This document shows positions 35,823-43,998 of a stretch of 64,000 bases of DNA, piece by piece (the stretch's first letter is position 1; every line of letters begins with the position of its first letter). The DNA is from Brachyspira pilosicoli P43/6/78 (GTDB lineage Bacteria; Spirochaetota; Brachyspiria; Brachyspirales; Brachyspiraceae): assembly GCF_000325665.1 (NCBI RefSeq), contig NC_019908.1:558001-622000 (forward strand), given 5' to 3'. Below the pieces are notes generated by a model. That model did no database searches and was not told the DNA's origin. It saw nothing but the letters and a program-made list of their open reading frames with translations. The position numbers were made by a program, and so were the translations under genes.

Positions 35823-36728
35823 TTATCTAATGCTAAAAGGATTAAGTAAATAGCCATTTCTAATATAATTAATAGGTGTTAATATTATATAAGAAATTAG
35901 CATATTAAACATTGATATTATAAAAGAAAATATTAACAAAAGTGTATAAGCATCAATACAATTATTTATAAAAATTAAAGCATTTTTTGGTATACCTATA
36001 TTAAACAATATTTTAATGAGTATCAAAAAAGTGTTTATAATTAGAATACAAGCAAATAACACAATAACGCCTTTCCATGCATGCGATATATCTGCAGGAC
36101 TTAATTCCATATGAGAAGCTATTGATATTGAAAGATAAAGAAATATCCAAAAACTTAATTGCTTTAATGAAGAATTAAGAAGAATATTATTTATTATATT
36201 TTTTGATATATAATAAATTGAATTAAATATATTAAAAAACTCATTATAAACAAAAGAAAAAATGCCGTATTTACTGCTATAATTAATTTTTGGTATATTA
36301 AAGATATTTTCTTTAAGCTCCGGCTGTAAAACTATAAAGAGTATATAAACAATAAAACTTCCTACTATAATTGGTGCTATGCCTATAAAAAAATTACCAA
36401 GCTGCTGATACCAACTGCGAGAATCATAGCTATGAAGAACATAACCTATTGTGTCAGATTTGGTATTAAAAAGTTTTATATCATCAATTCTATGCCTAAA
36501 TATAATACAAAATAAAGCATGAGAGATTTCATGTATTGGCGTTCCTATCCAGCCTGTTATATATAATTCTGCCTTGCTTCCTAAAGTCTTTGCAAATAAT
36601 CTTCTTGTTGTGTAAGAAATAAAATAAAGCAAAAATCCAAATATTATAACATTGCCGAATAATCTAATTAAATCTATTACAGTCTTTGAAACTATTATAA
36701 ACAAAAAATAAAATACATCTTTAATCAT
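35823..36728 (-). CDS. Integral membrane HEXXH protein (putative metallopeptidase)
   Basis: The 301-residue protein has about six or seven membrane segments and a HEISH motif at residues 66-70 (GTPIHEISHALF), followed by a GNFFIGIAPIIVGS segment. HEXXH in a membrane setting suggests an M50-like or related zinc peptidase, but I do not recognise the family. It could instead be a non-proteolytic membrane protein. The gene is upstream of dxs with 61 bp between. Confidence 0.6.
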   Translation of the reverse strand: MIKDVFYFLFIIVSKTVIDLIRLFGNVIIFGFLLYFISYTTRRLFAKTLGSKAELYITGWIGTPIHEISHALFCIIFRHRIDDIKLFNTKSDTIGYVLHSYDSRSWYQQLGNFFIGIAPIIVGSFIVYILFIVLQPELKENIFNIPKINYSSKYGIFSFVYNEFFNIFNSIYYISKNIINNILLNSSLKQLSFWIFLYLSISIASHMELSPADISHAWKGVIVLFACILIINTFLILIKILFNIGIPKNALIFINNCIDAYTLLLIFSFIISMFNMLISYIILTPINYIRNGYLLNPFSIR

Positions 36729-36798
36729 TGTGTTACTTTATATCGGAAATAACAATGTTTATACTGAAAATTTTTAGCTTTTTTTATTTTAGTTATTT

Positions 36799-36855
36799 GC
36801 CTGGCAAAGCTAAAGCATTTGTACTTTTTGCTACGAGAAAAGTTGAATAAAAAAT
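36799..36855. repeat. Candidate dispersed intergenic element copy (TTTATTCAACTTTT type)
   Basis: The 0.47-kb gap upstream of the M20 gene first holds a more GC-rich block (GCCTGGCAAAGCTAAAGC, then AGTTGAATAAAA). The 15-mer AAAAGTTGAATAAAA at 36838-36852 is the exact inverse of one at 41646-41660 in another intergenic region. No ORF was seen in this part. Confidence 0.35.
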
Positions 36856-36912
36856 TCTCTGATAAAATATAGTTATAAAATAAAAAAAACATAAAAAAAT
36901 TAATTATTTTGT

Positions 36913-36940
36913 TTGACTTTTATGTTTTTTTGAATATAAT
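36913..36940 (+). promoter_or_regulatory. Strong sigma70-type promoter before micro-ORF and M20-dapAB
   Basis: TTGACT at 36913-36918 and TATAAT at 36935-36940, spacing 16 bp. The predicted transcript would begin about 25 nt before the micro-ORF. Confidence 0.65.
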
Positions 36941-36973
36941 AACTACATATAGAAATATTAAAAGGAGTGAAAA

Positions 36974-37066
36974 ATGTACTTATCGTATAACACCTGCTTA
37001 ATTAATTTAACTTCAAATATTCATTTTCAACTTTCTAAATTCTATAAGTCTTCCAAACGTAAGTAA
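36974..37066 (+). CDS. Micro-ORF of 30 codons, possible leader peptide
   Basis: AAAGGAG lies 6 nt before this ATG, as good a ribosome-binding site as any in the window. The peptide starts MYLSYNTCLINL and ends KFYKSSKRK, with Lys or Arg at six of its last nine positions. It is followed by 132 bp without a gene before the M20-dapA-dapB operon. A leader peptide that senses translation (lysine being the pathway product) is possible, but no classic terminator hairpin or lysine riboswitch is visible in the gap; only a weak TTAACTT/AAGTTAA pair is seen. Confidence 0.45.
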   Translation: MYLSYNTCLINLTSNIHFQLSKFYKSSKRK

Positions 37067-37198
37067 TTCTAAATATATATTTCCTAATAAAAAATACTAA
37101 AAAATTATAAAAATATTATTAAAAAAATTAACTTAATACTATATTTAAAAGTTAACATATTATATCATTAATTCATAGTATTATAAGGTTATGAGTGT

Positions 37199-38392
37199 AT
37201 GCAAAAAAATAAATATTTAATATTAGATGATAAGCTTAATTCTATAGAGAAATATTTAATAGATTTAAGGCGAGATTTACACAAACACCCCGAATTAGGG
37301 TTTGAAGAGTTTTATACATCTAAAAAGATTTCTTCTATACTAAAAAGTTTAAATATCAAACATAAAGTAAAAGTAGCAGAAACAGGAATAATAGCAGATA
37401 TAGAAGGAGAAGATAAAAGTTTTACAGTGGCATTTAGAGCAGATATGGACGCTTTGCCTATGGAAGACTTAAAAAAATGTGAATACTCTTCAATAAATAA
37501 AGGCAAATGTCATTCTTGCGGACATGATGTTCATACTACAATATTAACAGGAATTGCAAAATATTTTTCTGAAATAAAGCCGCCATGCAATATAAGGCTA
37601 ATATATCAGCCTGCAGAAGAGACTACAGGCGGTGCTTTACCAATGATAAAAAAGAATGCATTAAAAAATGTTAATGTAATATATGGTCTTCATGTTAATC
37701 CAGAATTAAAAGTTGGAAACATTGGTGTAAAATATGGGGCAATGTATGCTAGTTCAAATATGTTTGATGTAAAAGTGTATGGAAAATCTGCACATGGTGC
37801 AAAATCATACAATGGAATAGACAGCATATTAATAGCTAGTCATATATTAACTCAAATGCATAGTTATACTTCATCATTTACAGACGGAAGTATGAGGCTT
37901 CATGTTGGTTTGATGAATGGAGGAAGTGCAAGAAATATTGTTGCTGACTTTGCAAAAATGGAAGGCATTATAAGAATGCTTTGCGATGATAAAAAAAGAA
38001 AAGAGAGATTATCAGCAATAGAAAAAATTGTTAAAAACACTGCATCTAGTTTTAATGCTAAAGCAGAGTTTATAAATATGCCTTCGTATCCTGCTTTGAT
38101 TAATCATAGCAATGCTGTAGATATAGTGAGAGAATCGGCTAACAATATAAAATTAAATATTGTAGAAGAAAATGCTAATATGACAACAGAAGATTTTAGC
38201 TATTATCTTCAAAACATAAGCGGAGCTTTTTTTAGCTTAGGAGTTGCTAACAAAAAAATAAACTACCCTATTCATAATAGTATGTTTGATATAGATGAAA
38301 GAGCTATTAATATAGGGGTAAAAATGCAGGTAGCTAATGTTTATGAAAGTTATTTAAAAAAAGATTTATTTAAAAAAATAAAAAACAATTAA
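37199..38392 (+). CDS. M20 family metallopeptidase / amidohydrolase
   Basis: The 397-residue enzyme belongs to the M20D amidohydrolases (hippurate hydrolase, N-acyl-amino-acid deacylase). Seen: RRDLHKHPELGFEEF, the metal-binding HSCGHDVH with its Cys, PAEETTGGA, GLHVNPELKVG and, near the end, NMTTEDFSYYLQ. It sits 22 bp before dapA and dapB, so N-acetyl-LL-diaminopimelate deacetylase (acetylase branch of lysine synthesis) is a reasonable guess; sequence alone does not exclude a general N-acyl amino acid hydrolase. Confidence 0.85.
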   Translation: MQKNKYLILDDKLNSIEKYLIDLRRDLHKHPELGFEEFYTSKKISSILKSLNIKHKVKVAETGIIADIEGEDKSFTVAFRADMDALPMEDLKKCEYSSINKGKCHSCGHDVHTTILTGIAKYFSEIKPPCNIRLIYQPAEETTGGALPMIKKNALKNVNVIYGLHVNPELKVGNIGVKYGAMYASSNMFDVKVYGKSAHGAKSYNGIDSILIASHILTQMHSYTSSFTDGSMRLHVGLMNGGSARNIVADFAKMEGIIRMLCDDKKRKERLSAIEKIVKNTASSFNAKAEFINMPSYPALINHSNAVDIVRESANNIKLNIVEENANMTTEDFSYYLQNISGAFFSLGVANKKINYPIHNSMFDIDERAINIGVKMQVANVYESYLKKDLFKKIKNN

Positions 38393-38414
38393 TAAATAAA
38401 AAAGGAGAAAAATT

Positions 38415-39296
38415 ATGTCATTATTCGAAGGAGCTGGTGTAGCTTTAATAACACCATTTACAAAAGACGGAGAGATTAATTATAAAAAACTTGCTGAACT
38501 TATAGAATATCAAATAGCAAATAAAACAGATGCCATAATAGCAGCAGGAACAACAGCAGAAAGTGCTACACTTACAAGGGAAGAGAGAATAGAAGTAATA
38601 AAATTCTGTATAGAAGTTACAAATAAAAGAACAATGCTTATCGCAGGTACAGGAACTAATGTCACCAAAACAGCAGTAGAACTCACACAAAAATCATGCG
38701 AATATGGAGCAGATGCTATAATGGCAGTAACACCATATTATAATAAAGGTAATGAAAGCGGACTTATTGACTACTACACACAAATAGCAAATGCATCAAA
38801 AGCACCTGTTATAATGTATAATGTGCCTTCAAGAACAGGAGTAAAACTTCCGCTTAATGTTATTAAGAAATTATCTGAAATATCTAACATAGTAGCAATT
38901 AAAGAAGCTAGCGGAGATATGAGCTATACTGCTGATATTGCAAATATTGCTCCAAAATTGGACTTATATTCTGGAAATGATGATATGGTTACTCCTATAC
39001 TTGCTTTGGGGGGTAAAGGAGTTATATCTGTTACAAGCAATATTATACCTAAAGAAAATCATGATATGGTAATGAACTTCCTCAATAGTAAAGTAGAAGA
39101 ATCTATAAAAGCACAAGTACATTATATAGATTTAGTGAGAGCTATGTTTATAGAGGTTAATCCTGTACCAGTAAAAGAAGCTATGAATATAATGGGCTTT
39201 GATGTTGGACCTTGTCGTTCACCTCTTGGACCTTTAAGTGAAAAAAATAGAGAGTATGTAGCTCAAATAATAAACAAATATGGGATTAAAAAATGA
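38415..39296 (+). CDS. dapA: 4-hydroxy-tetrahydrodipicolinate synthase
   Basis: DapA condenses pyruvate with aspartate semialdehyde, entering the diaminopimelate/lysine path. The 293-residue TIM barrel has TTAESATLTREER, the catalytic Tyr in MYNVPSRTG, and the Schiff-base Lys in AIKEASGD. GGAG lies before the ATG. It overlaps dapB by 4 bp (ATGA), indicating translational coupling. Confidence 0.95.
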   Translation: MSLFEGAGVALITPFTKDGEINYKKLAELIEYQIANKTDAIIAAGTTAESATLTREERIEVIKFCIEVTNKRTMLIAGTGTNVTKTAVELTQKSCEYGADAIMAVTPYYNKGNESGLIDYYTQIANASKAPVIMYNVPSRTGVKLPLNVIKKLSEISNIVAIKEASGDMSYTADIANIAPKLDLYSGNDDMVTPILALGGKGVISVTSNIIPKENHDMVMNFLNSKVEESIKAQVHYIDLVRAMFIEVNPVPVKEAMNIMGFDVGPCRSPLGPLSEKNREYVAQIINKYGIKK

Positions 39297-39997
39297 ATAC
39301 AACTAAAATAATAATACATGGTATTGGAACAATGGGAACTATATTAAAAGATATAGTTGAAAAAGATGATAGTTTAGAGTTAGCTGGTTTTGCTGATAAT
39401 CTTACTAATGAAAAAGGTGATGTAATAGTAGACTTTTCTCATTTTTCATTAATTGAGAATATGCTTGATTATGGAGTAAAAAATAATATACCTATTGTAA
39501 TATGCACTACAGGTTATGATGATAAAATATTAGAAAAAATAAATGAGGCATCAAAAAAGATTCCTATAGTGCTTGCTTCAAACACTTCAATAGGTGTTAC
39601 ACTTATGAATGAGATAGTTTCAAAAGTTGCAAGCGTATTAAATGATTTTGATATAGAGATAGTAGAGACTCATCATAATAAAAAAATAGATTCTCCAAGC
39701 GGTACAGCTAAAACTTTATATAACACTATCAATAACACTTTGAATAACGAAATGCATTTAGTTAATGGCAGAAGCGGTACGCACAAAAGAGAAAAAAAAG
39801 AAATAGGCATGCATTCATTGAGAGGAGGAAGCGTAGTTGGAGAGCATAGCGTTATATTTTATGGAGATGATGAGGCTATTGAGATTACTCATAAGGCTAT
39901 GTCAAAAAAAATATTTGCTCATGGCTCTATTAAAGCTGCTAAATTCCTTGTTGGTAAATCTCCAAAACTCTACAACATGAAAGAGGTATTATCTTAA
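39293..39997 (+). CDS. dapB: 4-hydroxy-tetrahydrodipicolinate reductase
   Basis: DapB reduces the DapA product with NAD(P)H. The 234-residue protein is of the short form, with the nucleotide loop HGIGTMG, TTGYDDKIL, the catalytic and substrate block ETHHNKKIDSPSGTA, and the terminal GEHSVIFYGDDEAIEITH. It is the last gene of the unit and is followed by a hairpin terminator. Confidence 0.94.
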   Translation: MNTTKIIIHGIGTMGTILKDIVEKDDSLELAGFADNLTNEKGDVIVDFSHFSLIENMLDYGVKNNIPIVICTTGYDDKILEKINEASKKIPIVLASNTSIGVTLMNEIVSKVASVLNDFDIEIVETHHNKKIDSPSGTAKTLYNTINNTLNNEMHLVNGRSGTHKREKKEIGMHSLRGGSVVGEHSVIFYGDDEAIEITHKAMSKKIFAHGSIKAAKFLVGKSPKLYNMKEVLS

Positions 39998-40008
39998 TTT
40001 TTAATAAT

Positions 40009-40056
40009 AAAGTTATGGGCATTATAATAAAACTTATATTATGCTCATAACTTTTT
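40009..40056 (+). terminator. Terminator of the M20-dapA-dapB operon
   Basis: AAAGTTATGGGCAT pairs with ATGCTCATAACTTT (one G-U), followed by T residues, 12 bp after the dapB stop. Confidence 0.75.
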
Positions 40057-40106
40057 AATATAAAAACTTATAATAAAAAAATAATAAAAAATTGATTAAT
40101 TTTTCC

Positions 40107-40134
40107 TTGACAAAATATAAAAATAAATTATAAT
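40107..40134 (+). promoter_or_regulatory. Strong sigma70-type promoter of the amidinotransferase leader
   Basis: Consensus TTGACA (40107-40112) and TATAAT (40129-40134) with 16 bp between. The mRNA would have a leader of nearly 250 nt before the amidinotransferase ATG. Confidence 0.7.
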
Positions 40135-40184
40135 TCTTCTTAAAGAAATAAAAATAATATTTCTTCCTGTATTAGGATTACAAA

Positions 40185-40250
40185 ATGAAAAACAAATTAA
40201 TCAATCTTTTTTCTTATTCTTCTATTTTTTCTATCCTCTTTTTGAGGTGA
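40185..40250 (+). CDS. Micro-ORF of 21 codons, possible leader peptide
   Basis: AGGA upstream and ATG at 40185 open a short hydrophobic peptide (MKNKLINLFSYSSIFSILFL, then Arg). It sits in the long leader of the amidinotransferase gene. Its last codons, TTG AGG TGA, contain an anti-SD complement. The penultimate position is an AGG arginine codon, a rare type in many bacteria and fitting for an arginine-using enzyme, but this is speculation. No other gene is seen in the 390-bp gap. Confidence 0.4.
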   Translation: MKNKLINLFSYSSIFSILFLR

Positions 40251-40253
40251 TCC
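40244..40253 (+). promoter_or_regulatory. Perfect 10-nt Shine-Dalgarno sequence without a start codon
   Basis: GAGGTGATCC exactly complements the conserved 3' end of bacterial 16S rRNA (GGATCACCTC). It overlaps the micro-ORF stop codon, and no ATG, GTG or TTG follows at normal spacing. CCTC at 40235-40238 can pair with GAGG in a small hairpin. It may pause or hold ribosomes at the leader's end. Confidence 0.5.
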
Positions 40254-40387
40254 TTAATTTCTTTTATATTATCAATTTAAAATAATCAAAAAAAACAAAA
40301 AAATAGCAAATATAGTGTAATAGTTTTTCTATTATGCATTATATTATACATTTTATACTTTTATTAACTATTTAAGGAGATTTCTAT

Positions 40388-41527
40388 ATGAAAATCGTAA
40401 ATTCTTGGAATGATTTTGACCCATTAAAACATGTTATAGTAGGAAGAGCTGACAACTGCTGTATAGCACCATCAGAACCAGCTTCAAAAGCTAAAGTACC
40501 ACTAAACAGCCCAATGAGAGGTATGACAGGACCAAGACCATTGGATACTGTAGAAAAAGCAAATGCTCAATTGGATAATCTTTGTAAAATATTAGAACAG
40601 CATGGAGTAAAAGTAGATAGACCCACTCCGCTTCAATGGAATCAAGCCGTTGTAACACCTCATTTTATGACTGGAAGCATGTTTGGCTGTATGCCTCCTA
40701 GAGATGTACTTTTAACTATTGGTAATGAAATAATAGCAGCTCCTATGTCTTTTAGATCAAGATATTTTGAGTACTTAGCTTATTCACCTATACTTAGAAA
40801 ATACTTTGACGAAGACCCTGATTTTAAATGGATATCTGCACCAAGACCAGAACTTGGAGATGCAAGCTATGATATGCATTATTTTGACGGAGATGTTACT
40901 GAAGAAGTATTACTTGAAAGAACTGCTAAGCTTCATATGGTTACAACAGAACATGAAATACTTTTTGATGCTGCTGATGTTATGAGAGTTGGTAAAGATT
41001 TATTCTGTCAGCATGGTTTAACTACAAACAGAAAAGCTATGGAATGGTTAAGAAGACAGTATCCAGACTTTAGAGTACATGCTGTAAACTTCCCTGGAGA
41101 CCCTTATCCAATACATATTGATGCTACTTTTGTACCTTTAAGACCTGGTTTAATAATTAACAACCCTACAAGAAAACTTCCAGTTGAACAGAGAAAAATA
41201 TTTGAAGCTAATGGTTGGGAGATTGTTGATGCTGCTCAGCCTGCACATGAAACTCCTCCTCCTCTTTGTTATTCAAGCGTATGGCTTTCTATGAACTGTT
41301 TGGTATTAGACCACAAAACAGTATTAGTTGAAGCAAGCGAAGTTTATCAAATGGAGCAAATGGATAAATTGGGAATGAATGTTATACCTGTACCATTTAG
41401 AGATGCTTATCCGTTTGGAGGCGGTTTGCATTGTGCTACTGCTGACGTTTACAGAGAGGGTTCTTGTGAAGACTACTTCCCTAAACAAGTAGATGACCCT
41501 ACTTTAGTTACTTATAAAAAATGGTAA
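40388..41527 (+). CDS. Glycine amidinotransferase (AGAT-like)
   Basis: The 379-residue protein is clearly related to L-arginine:glycine amidinotransferase, which moves the amidino group of arginine to glycine, giving ornithine and guanidinoacetate. Conserved blocks include DPLKHVIVGRADN, GNEIIAAPMSFRSRYFEY, FDAADVMRVGKDLF (catalytic Asp), PIHIDATF (catalytic His) and GGGLHCATADV (catalytic Cys, about residue 349). The family is best known from animal creatine synthesis and from actinobacterial and cyanobacterial toxin paths, so a fermenting spirochaete is an unusual host. The acceptor amine is not certain. AAGGAG lies before the ATG. The gene stands alone between its own promoter and terminator. 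Confidence 0.88.
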   Translation: MKIVNSWNDFDPLKHVIVGRADNCCIAPSEPASKAKVPLNSPMRGMTGPRPLDTVEKANAQLDNLCKILEQHGVKVDRPTPLQWNQAVVTPHFMTGSMFGCMPPRDVLLTIGNEIIAAPMSFRSRYFEYLAYSPILRKYFDEDPDFKWISAPRPELGDASYDMHYFDGDVTEEVLLERTAKLHMVTTEHEILFDAADVMRVGKDLFCQHGLTTNRKAMEWLRRQYPDFRVHAVNFPGDPYPIHIDATFVPLRPGLIINNPTRKLPVEQRKIFEANGWEIVDAAQPAHETPPPLCYSSVWLSMNCLVLDHKTVLVEASEVYQMEQMDKLGMNVIPVPFRDAYPFGGGLHCATADVYREGSCEDYFPKQVDDPTLVTYKKW

Positions 41528-41555
41528 TTTGTATATAGATTGTGTTTTTTATGAG

Positions 41556-41590
41556 TGGAGGCGAAAAATAACATTCGTCTCCATTTTTTA
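41556..41590 (+). terminator. Terminator of the amidinotransferase gene
   Basis: TGGAGGCGAA pairs with TTCGTCTCCA (one G-U), followed by T6. Confidence 0.8.
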
Positions 41591-41640
41591 TATAAATTAT
41601 AATTGTTTTAAAACTAAATTAATAAATATTTATATTGTTT

Positions 41641-41717
41641 TTTTGTTTTATTCAACTTTTTCCCGCCTTACACAGTGTGTACTTCATCAAAGAAGCAAAC
41701 TGTTGCTCTACTTTTTT
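41641..41717. repeat. Candidate dispersed intergenic element copy
   Basis: The block runs from TTTTATTCAACTTTTTCCCG through CACAGTGTGTACTTC to TGCTCTACTTTTTTA, more GC-rich than its surroundings. It shares an exact 15-mer with 36838-36852 (opposite strand), and a TGTGTACTTC word with the inverse of about 43870-43885. It lies between two convergent genes. Confidence 0.4.
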
Positions 41718-41722
41718 AAAAA

Positions 41723-43081
41723 TCAATTATTGGTATTATAAACCTCTTTGTTATTATAAAAATCTGTTTTCTTAATGTTTGTATTATAATATATTATAGA
41801 AAGCAAACTCATTAATATAATCTGAGCTACAGGCATTGCAAGCCATACACCATTAAGCTTAAAAAATATAGGAAGAACCATTATGCATAATGGACTTACA
41901 AACAAAGGGTCTATGTATGTTAAAAAAGTTGCATATTTACTCTCTCCAGAAGAATAAAAATAAGCAGTACCAATTCTTACCATAGGCTGAAGTATAAACG
42001 ATATAGCTATTATAGGCATGGCAATACTTACGATGTTGTTTGTTTCTATTGAAGCACCAAACATAATGCCTAGTTTATTTTTAAACAAAAGAACTACTAT
42101 TATCAATATAGAGCCTAATATAGAAGAAAATAATATTCCTTTTTTTAATACTTTTCTCATAAGTTCTTCTCTTTTAGCACCCTTGAAAAAACTAATCATA
42201 GGCTGACACCCTTCTGCAATGCCTTCAAATAAATATATTATAGAGCCATAAATATAATTAATTACAGAATAAGCACTAGTTCCAATATATCCGCCATATT
42301 TTATGCATTGCAAATTATTGAATATTACTATTAGAGAAGGAGCCATTACAAGACCAAATGGAGAAAGACCTATTTGAATAGCTCTTTTACTCATAGATAA
42401 ATCAAAATCTGATAATCTTATTTTTGTTCTATATTTCTTTCTAATAAACAAATAATATATAGAAATAACAGAAACTATTGCCTGTGCTATAATTGTAGCT
42501 AATGCAGCCCCAAAAGTTCCTAATCTTAGGACCATTAAAAACACATAATCTAATACAATATTAGTTATAAGCCCTATACCCATAAAACTCATAGCATGTA
42601 TAGTTTTACCAGAATTTCTTATTATAGGCATGCTTCCTGCAGATATAATTTGAAATGTACCGCCTAATATAATTGTTGTAATATAACTATTAGCTTGCTC
42701 AAATATTATATCTCTTGCACCAAGCTGATAAATTAATTTGTTTTTTGTTAAAAGAAGCAACAGAGTTAATATTATGCTTGCAATTATTAAAGTAATAAAT
42801 GTATTAATTTTAGCCTTATTAAACTTCTCTATATTTCCAGCCCCAAGATATGTAGACATTATAACAGAACCGCCCATTCCAAGCATAGCAGCCGTAGCAA
42901 ACAAAACCGTTCCTATAGGATAAACCAAATTAATTGCAGTAAGCCCATTGTCTCCCATAGAATTTCCAACAAAAAAGCCATCAACTACTATATAAAGCCC
43001 TCCAAGCATAGTTGATACTATAGAAGGAAGTACGTATTTAAAAAAAGATTTTTCCATCTCTTCTACTCTATTTATCATCAA
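41723..43081 (-). CDS. MATE family multidrug/Na+ efflux transporter
   Basis: This 452-residue protein has twelve membrane segments in two homologous halves. MATE features include the N-terminal LPSIVSTMLGGLYIVVDGFFVG and the GMGGSVIMSTYLGAG loop, with PLCIMVLPIFFKLNGVWLAMP in the second half. Such pumps export cationic drugs using H+ or Na+. It is convergent with the amidinotransferase and divergent from a GNAT gene. Confidence 0.92.
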   Translation of the reverse strand: MMINRVEEMEKSFFKYVLPSIVSTMLGGLYIVVDGFFVGNSMGDNGLTAINLVYPIGTVLFATAAMLGMGGSVIMSTYLGAGNIEKFNKAKINTFITLIIASIILTLLLLLTKNKLIYQLGARDIIFEQANSYITTIILGGTFQIISAGSMPIIRNSGKTIHAMSFMGIGLITNIVLDYVFLMVLRLGTFGAALATIIAQAIVSVISIYYLFIRKKYRTKIRLSDFDLSMSKRAIQIGLSPFGLVMAPSLIVIFNNLQCIKYGGYIGTSAYSVINYIYGSIIYLFEGIAEGCQPMISFFKGAKREELMRKVLKKGILFSSILGSILIIVVLLFKNKLGIMFGASIETNNIVSIAMPIIAISFILQPMVRIGTAYFYSSGESKYATFLTYIDPLFVSPLCIMVLPIFFKLNGVWLAMPVAQIILMSLLSIIYYNTNIKKTDFYNNKEVYNTNN

Positions 43082-43253
43082 AGCTCCTTAAAAAACAAAA
43101 AACATATAGTCCGATAGTAGACTATTATATTCATTTAAAAATTATTGTCAATACTTAAAGACTAATATCAATTTTTTTTATATAAATATTTTTTGATTGC
43201 AAAAAAGTTAACATAATTTATAATTTAATAAAATATAGTTTTAAGGAAAATAA

Positions 43254-43820
43254 ATGCCAATAAGACTTGCTACTTCTGAAGATACAAAACAAATACTAGA
43301 TATATACTCAAATTATATTGATACAAACATTACATTTGAATATTCACTTCCTAGCATAGAGGAGTTTGAAAAAAGAATAAAAAACATAATAGAAGTTCAC
43401 CCCTATTTAGTATATGAAGAAAATGAAAAAATATTAGGATACGCATACGCACATAGTTTTATGGAGAGAGAGGCGTATAAATGGGACGCAGAACTTTCTA
43501 TATATATGGATTATAATTATAAATCAAAAGGATTAGGAAAAAAGCTTTGCCTAGCATTAATTAATATACTTAAATATCAAGGTTTTAAAACTCTCTATTC
43601 TAGAGTAACATCTGGCAATGTGGCAAGTGAAAAGTTTCATGATTATTTTGAGTTTAAAAAATGTGGTATGCTTTGTAACACAGGATATAAATTATCTAAA
43701 TGGCATGATGTAATAATATACGAAAAGCAAATTAATGAATACGATGAAAAACCAAAAGATATTATAAAGATAAAAGATATAGATAGAGACACACTCAAAA
43801 CTATAATATCAACTATTTAA
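43254..43820 (+). CDS. GNAT acetyltransferase, phosphinothricin-acetyltransferase-like
   Basis: The 188-residue enzyme has the GNAT layout: RLATSEDTKQILDIYSNYI, EKILGYAYAHSF, the AELSIYMDYNYKSKGLGKKL acetyl-CoA loop, then YSRVTSGNVASEKFHDYFEF, which is typical of the PAT/MnaT subgroup. Those enzymes acetylate amino acid analogues such as methionine sulfoximine and phosphinothricin. The C-terminal tail of about 35 residues is Lys/Asp-rich and extra to the fold. The substrate here is unknown. Confidence 0.88.
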   Translation: MPIRLATSEDTKQILDIYSNYIDTNITFEYSLPSIEEFEKRIKNIIEVHPYLVYEENEKILGYAYAHSFMEREAYKWDAELSIYMDYNYKSKGLGKKLCLALINILKYQGFKTLYSRVTSGNVASEKFHDYFEFKKCGMLCNTGYKLSKWHDVIIYEKQINEYDEKPKDIIKIKDIDRDTLKTIISTI

Positions 43821-43850
43821 ATAAAAAATATTTTTTATATTTTTATTTGC

Positions 43851-43895
43851 AGAGCTTTACACTTAACGAAGTACACATCCTTTTAGAAAATAATA
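43851..43895. repeat. Possible degenerate intergenic element
   Basis: GCAGAGCTTTACACTTAACGAAGTACACATCC stands out from the AT-rich gap before flgL; its inverse shares the TGTGTACTTC word with 41641-41717. Weak evidence. Confidence 0.25.
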
Positions 43896-43927
43896 ATAAA
43901 AATTTCTACAATAAAATAAAAAAATAA

Positions 43928-43954
43928 TAAAAGAATTTTCCATTATGACGATAA
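43928..43954 (+). promoter_or_regulatory. Sigma28 (FliA)-type flagellar promoter
   Basis: TAAAAGAA (43928-43935), exactly 11 bp, then GACGATAA (43947-43954). This closely fits the sigma28 consensus TAAAGTTT-N11-GCCGATAA and lies 45 bp before flgL. Confidence 0.75.
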
Positions 43955-43998
43955 ATCAAACTGGGATGATATATATTTTTTAATTAGGAGTTAAAAAT

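Noticed and set aside
36729-37198. Lysine riboswitch before the dap genes
   Set aside because: No conserved lysine-riboswitch core or terminator hairpin could be recognised.
41529-41741. 70-codon ORF after the amidinotransferase
   Set aside because: It runs through the terminator and the intergenic repeat and has no ribosome-binding site.
40388-43820. Amidinotransferase + MATE + GNAT as a toxin-type cluster (as in cyanobacterial guanidino toxins)
   Set aside because: The genes are in different orientations with terminators and intergenic repeats between; no other biosynthetic genes are seen.
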